Of a stretch of DNA of 55,984 nt, positions 52,683-55,984 are shown in pieces. The notes below the pieces were generated by a model. The model was not told the DNA's origin. It saw only the letters and a list, made by a program, of their open reading frames with translations, and did no database searches. The stretch spans positions 1 to 55,984 of the forward strand of contig CAYVCG010000003.1 of assembly GCA_964449985.1 (NCBI GenBank). The letters run 5' to 3'. Origin of the DNA: CAYVCG01 sp964449985. GTDB taxonomy: Bacteria; Bacillota; Clostridia; Lachnospirales; WRAX01. Made by a program: the position numbers and the translations under genes. Positions within the stretch are counted from its first letter, which is position 1; each line of letters starts with the position of its first letter.

Positions 52683-53506
52683 TTTATACGATCGCTCAAA
52701 AACGGAGAATACATCATGACGGCAGAATTGCTTAGAATAAATTCTTCACTAACTAAATTACCGTTCATATCAGCCACTTGCCTGTGCAACTCGTTATGAC
52801 GGCTGAATCCTCCCCAAAATTCGCCTTTAAACTCGTGGTTTTTCTCTATCACCTTATATGTATATTGTGATGGGTAATCCGAGCGCCACTCTCCTTTAAG
52901 ATAATCTTCGGAAACAGTGACCATTAGTTGGAAGCTGTGCGATGTATCATTACGTATCATTAAATCGACGTGAGGATAAAAACATGTCGCTCCGCTTCCA
53001 AAGGGCTGTGTTCTGTTCGAATCTGGAAAGACATCATATCCGTGTCGGTGGCGCTCAATAATTGTTAGAGGCGTATGCAAAGACATCCAGAATATAAGGT
53101 TTGTCATCTGGCAAAGCCCACCACCTATTCCAGCGGCAAACGAACCGTTGTTCAATACCATTCCTTTAACATATCCTTTCTTCTTTGTAGGTTTTCCAAC
53201 CAATTTCCAAAAGCTAAAAACCTCACCGGGACAAATAACAATGCCGTTTATTTGTTTTGCCGCAAGTTTTAGATTAATAATCTTATTATACTGATACCAC
53301 ATGTCCACATCCTTTAATTTTCTTAAGAGTGGCGTTTTATGCTTGAAATAAACGTTAGCCAAAGTTCGCTCAGCTTTCCTTGCAGCAAATATATTTTTAT
53401 ACTTGCCCCACAAGACTCTTCTCAATAACCCATGATACACAATCCCCAGCTTTGCGCGTATTCTTGAACGAGGCTTAGGCTTGTTCACGCTTCTGTTTTC
53501 GTACAA
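52679..53506 (-). CDS. VanW-family protein
   Basis: 275 residues. The conserved VanW core is present: ICPGEVFSFWKLVGKPTKKKGY, GIGGGLCQMTNLIFWMSLHT, ERHRHGYDVFPDSNRTQPFGSGATCFYPHVDL. The family is named from vancomycin clusters but is widespread and of unknown function. There are no van genes here and no signal peptide; a basic N-terminal region is seen instead. Not evidence of vancomycin resistance. Confidence 0.92.
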   Translation of the reverse strand: MYENRSVNKPKPRSRIRAKLGIVYHGLLRRVLWGKYKNIFAARKAERTLANVYFKHKTPLLRKLKDVDMWYQYNKIINLKLAAKQINGIVICPGEVFSFWKLVGKPTKKKGYVKGMVLNNGSFAAGIGGGLCQMTNLIFWMSLHTPLTIIERHRHGYDVFPDSNRTQPFGSGATCFYPHVDLMIRNDTSHSFQLMVTVSEDYLKGEWRSDYPSQYTYKVIEKNHEFKGEFWGGFSRHNELHRQVADMNGNLVSEEFILSNSAVMMYSPFLSDRIN

Positions 53507-53699
53507 CTCTAATCACCTTCTTTCCGCTAATATCTCTATTATATAATTCAAATGGTAAAAAATATATAAAAAATCAATATTTGTTTTTTTAGCAATAACG
53601 TTGCCAAATTAACATTTTGATGTTAAAATTATAGCCGCAACATTTTTCGATAAAAAATGCTGATGCCATTTTTTATTTATGGCTTGGAGATGATAAAAA

Positions 53700-54803
53700 A
53701 TGTCTGGTTCAACATACGGAAGACTTTTTAGGATAACAACCTGGGGCGAATCTCACGGCAAAGGCTTGGGCGTTGTTATAGACGGCTGCCCGGCAGGGAT
53801 TAGCTTGTGCGAAGAAGATATCCAAACAGAGCTTAACCGCCGAAGACCTGGGAGCAATAAATTCTCCACCCCTCGGCAGGAAATGGATGCTGTTGAGATT
53901 ATGTCCGGCGTTTTTGAGGGAGCTACTACAGGCACGCCTATTTCTCTAATAATCTTTAACAATGATGCTCGTTCTCATGATTATGGCGATATCGAGTCTT
54001 ATTACAGACCCGGCCATGCCGATTATACTTATGATATGAAATACGGTTTTAGGGACTATCGTGGCGGTGGCCGTTCATCGGGGCGCGAAACAGCAGCCCG
54101 TGTTGCAGCAGGGGCAGTTGCAAAAAAGATACTATCTGATTTAAATATTTCAGTTGATGCTTACACCATTTCAATCGCAGGAATGGAGATTGACAGAACA
54201 CGTTTTGATATTGCAGAAAGCAGGAACAACCCTCTTTGTATTCCCGATAAAGATTTATATCCCCAAATCGCCCAACATCTAGATAAAATACTAGAATCAG
54301 GAGATTCTGCAGGAGGTATAATTGAATGTATCGTTAAAGGAATGCCTGCTGGCCTTGGTGAACCTGTTTTTGACAAGCTGGATGCCGAATTAGCAAAAGC
54401 CATTATGTCTATCGGCGCTACAAAAGGCATTGAGTTTGGCGCTGGTTTTAAAGCAGAGTCTTTAAGCGGAAGCGAAAACAACGATGAGTTTTATTATGAC
54501 GAAAACGGCTGTTTAAACAAAAAAACGAATAATGCCGGTGGCATTTTGGGTGGCATGTCTGACGGAAGCGATATAGTTTTTCGTGTTGGGTTTAAACCAA
54601 CGCCATCTATTTCTAAAACACAAAACACTATCAACAAATCTAAAGAAAACATTGAAATAAGCATTGCCGGAAGGCACGACCCACTTATTGTCGGCAGAGC
54701 CGTAGTGGTTGTTGAGGCAATGTCGGCGGTGGCTTTGGTTGATGCGCTGCTAATGAATACGACATCAAAAATTGATAATCTAAGAAAAATATACCGTAAA
54801 TAG
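53700..54803 (+). CDS. aroC: Chorismate synthase
   Basis: 367 residues. Converts EPSP to chorismate (last step of the shikimate pathway) using reduced FMN. Hallmarks: TWGESHGKGLGVVIDGCPAG at the start, RPGHADYTYDMKYG, then DYRGGGRSSGRETAARVAAGA, GGILGGMSDGSDIVFRV and the C-terminal GRHDP. GGAGATGA precedes the ATG. lysA follows 27 bases later, so both amino-acid pathway genes share a transcript. Confidence 0.97.
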   Translation: MSGSTYGRLFRITTWGESHGKGLGVVIDGCPAGISLCEEDIQTELNRRRPGSNKFSTPRQEMDAVEIMSGVFEGATTGTPISLIIFNNDARSHDYGDIESYYRPGHADYTYDMKYGFRDYRGGGRSSGRETAARVAAGAVAKKILSDLNISVDAYTISIAGMEIDRTRFDIAESRNNPLCIPDKDLYPQIAQHLDKILESGDSAGGIIECIVKGMPAGLGEPVFDKLDAELAKAIMSIGATKGIEFGAGFKAESLSGSENNDEFYYDENGCLNKKTNNAGGILGGMSDGSDIVFRVGFKPTPSISKTQNTINKSKENIEISIAGRHDPLIVGRAVVVVEAMSAVALVDALLMNTTSKIDNLRKIYRK

Positions 54804-54830
54804 CGGTATTTAAGGTAAAGGAGTTTTATT

Positions 54831-55984
54831 ATGCAAAAATTAAATGCAAAAGCAACTGATGAAGTTGATTTCTTTCAAGGCAACGACCCTTTCACACTTG
54901 CCGAAAAATATGGAACACCCCTTTATGTTTACAACGAAAGGATAATTAGGCAACGCTGCCGTGAATTAAAAAATCTTGTTACATACAAGAATTTTAGGGT
55001 AAATTATTCAGCAAAAGCGAATAGCAATCTTGCTTTCTTGCAAATCGTCCGCGAAGAAGGTTTGGACGTTGATGCTATGAGCCCCGGCGAAATCTTTTTT
55101 GAGCTTAAAGCAGGTTTTAAGCCGGAAAACATTCTTTATATAAGCAATAACGTTTCCGCAGAAGAAATGAAATACGCGATAGACCACGGTATAAAGATAA
55201 GCGTTGATTCCCTTTCCCAATTGGATCAATATGGCAAGCTTAATCCCGGCGGCAACGTGTGCATACGTTTTAACCCCGGAGTTGGTGCTGGCCATCACGC
55301 TAAGGTAATTACCGGCGGTAAAGAAACAAAGTTTGGCGTTAATCCTGAATATATTCCGCAGGTTAAAGAGATTTTGGCAAAGTATAACCTAACTCTTACC
55401 GGCATAAACCAGCATATTGGTTCTTTGTTTATGGAAGGCTCAAAATACATTGAGGGCGTTTCTTCCATACTTTCTATAGCGAAAAATTTTGATACTCTTG
55501 AATTCATTGATTTGGGCGGCGGTTTTGGTATCCCGTATCATAAGCAAGACGGCGAAGCTCGCCTTAACCTTAAAGAACTTGGCGAAAAGCTCGATGCCGT
55601 TATTGACGAATTCGTTAAGGATTATGGCCGCGAAATAACATTTAAGATAGAACCCGGCCGCTACATTTCAGCAGAATCCAGCGTTTTGCTTGGCGGAGTC
55701 CATTCTGTTAAGTATAACGGCGAAAATAAATACATTGGTACTGACTTGGGCTTTAACGTTCTTGCCCGCCCGATTATGTATGATTCACATCATGATATAG
55801 AAGTTTACAGAAAAAGCGATGTTATCGGTGCTGAGAGCGAAACCGTTAGCGTTGTTGGTAACATTTGTGAAAGCGGCGATATTATTGCTAAGAAAAGAAA
55901 TCTGCCTGAGATGTTTGAAGGCGATTTAATCGGCGTTTTAGATGCTGGAGCATATGGCCATGTTATGAGCTCAAATTACAATAA
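54831..55984 (+). CDS. lysA: Diaminopimelate decarboxylase, 3'-truncated by the window end
   Basis: 384 codons are visible and the frame is still open at the window end. Last step of lysine synthesis: DAP to lysine plus CO2, PLP-dependent. TPLYVYNE, the PLP lysine in NYSAKANSN, DAMSPGE, HIGS, GGGFGIPY, IEPGRYISAE and the catalytic CESGD are all present. AAAGGAG precedes ATG 54831. Confidence 0.96.
   Translation, partial: MQKLNAKATDEVDFFQGNDPFTLAEKYGTPLYVYNERIIRQRCRELKNLVTYKNFRVNYSAKANSNLAFLQIVREEGLDVDAMSPGEIFFELKAGFKPENILYISNNVSAEEMKYAIDHGIKISVDSLSQLDQYGKLNPGGNVCIRFNPGVGAGHHAKVITGGKETKFGVNPEYIPQVKEILAKYNLTLTGINQHIGSLFMEGSKYIEGVSSILSIAKNFDTLEFIDLGGGFGIPYHKQDGEARLNLKELGEKLDAVIDEFVKDYGREITFKIEPGRYISAESSVLLGGVHSVKYNGENKYIGTDLGFNVLARPIMYDSHHDIEVYRKSDVIGAESETVSVVGNICESGDIIAKKRNLPEMFEGDLIGVLDAGAYGHVMSSNYN

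Noticed and set aside
52679..53506. Vancomycin resistance from the VanW match
   Set aside because: VanW-family proteins are widespread without van clusters; no vanHAX or related genes are present.

Overview
The window looks like a low-to-moderate GC (roughly 40%) Clostridia-type Firmicute genome. Supporting signs are AGGAGG-like ribosome binding sites, a Spo0E-like sporulation phosphatase, BlaI/BlaR1 pairs, a yjdF riboswitch, a NiCo-class riboswitch and a polymerase I whose proofreading domain has lost its catalytic motif. Four 100-N runs mark scaffold joins. Two of them (2623-2722 and 11115-11214) are flanked by an exact 55-base duplication. Those contigs therefore overlap, nothing is missing, and the two genes they interrupt are intact. 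The other two (18912-19011 and 25253-25352) lack such overlap and hide real sequence of unknown length.

Layout. 1-3.5 kb: end of an MFS exporter, then a CadC-like repressor with a CadA/ZntA-type metal ATPase. 3.5-6.0 kb: an uncharacterised anchored protein, a VOC protein, a YbjQ protein and a small membrane protein, all on the minus strand. 6.1-9.4 kb: a WYL regulator followed by a YoaP-type acetyltransferase, a GyrI-like protein, a DUF3788 protein and a TfoX-N protein; the same 18-bp palindrome precedes the regulator and the operon. 9.4-15.5 kb (minus): an arsenic operon arsR-arsP-thioredoxin-like-acr3-C_GCAxxG_C_C-arsC, then a cation:proton antiporter with its own promoter and a fluoride riboswitch. 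15.5-19.3 kb: yjdF with its riboswitch, a BlaI/BlaR1 pair with three operators, and an MFS exporter translationally coupled to a small upstream ORF. 19.3-24.8 kb: a long AT-rich gap, then a secreted GH78 alpha-L-rhamnosidase. 24.9-28.0 kb (minus): a second BlaI/BlaR1 pair with a different operator sequence.

28.2-36.1 kb: a SAM methyltransferase convergent with an RlmL-like rRNA methyltransferase, then tgt, bioY, a TPR protein, endonuclease IV, an SDR oxidoreductase and the fetA/fetB iron exporter. 36.2-41.4 kb: an orphan holin-like protein, a P2-type ATPase behind a NiCo riboswitch, and an uncharacterised single-pass protein. 41.6-49.5 kb: an ECF S component, mannose-6-phosphate isomerase, a secreted CotH-domain protein, asparagine synthetase, a small membrane protein and an Orn/Lys/Arg decarboxylase. 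49.7-56 kb: a Spo0E-like protein, polA, a VanW protein, aroC and the start of lysA.

The main theme is sensing and expelling toxic ions: Cd/Zn, arsenite and methylarsenite, fluoride, and Fe/Co/Ni. It uses protein sensors (two ArsR-family repressors) and RNA sensors (fluoride, yjdF and NiCo riboswitches) side by side. The right half is mostly housekeeping metabolism with two secreted proteins that share a C-terminal module.
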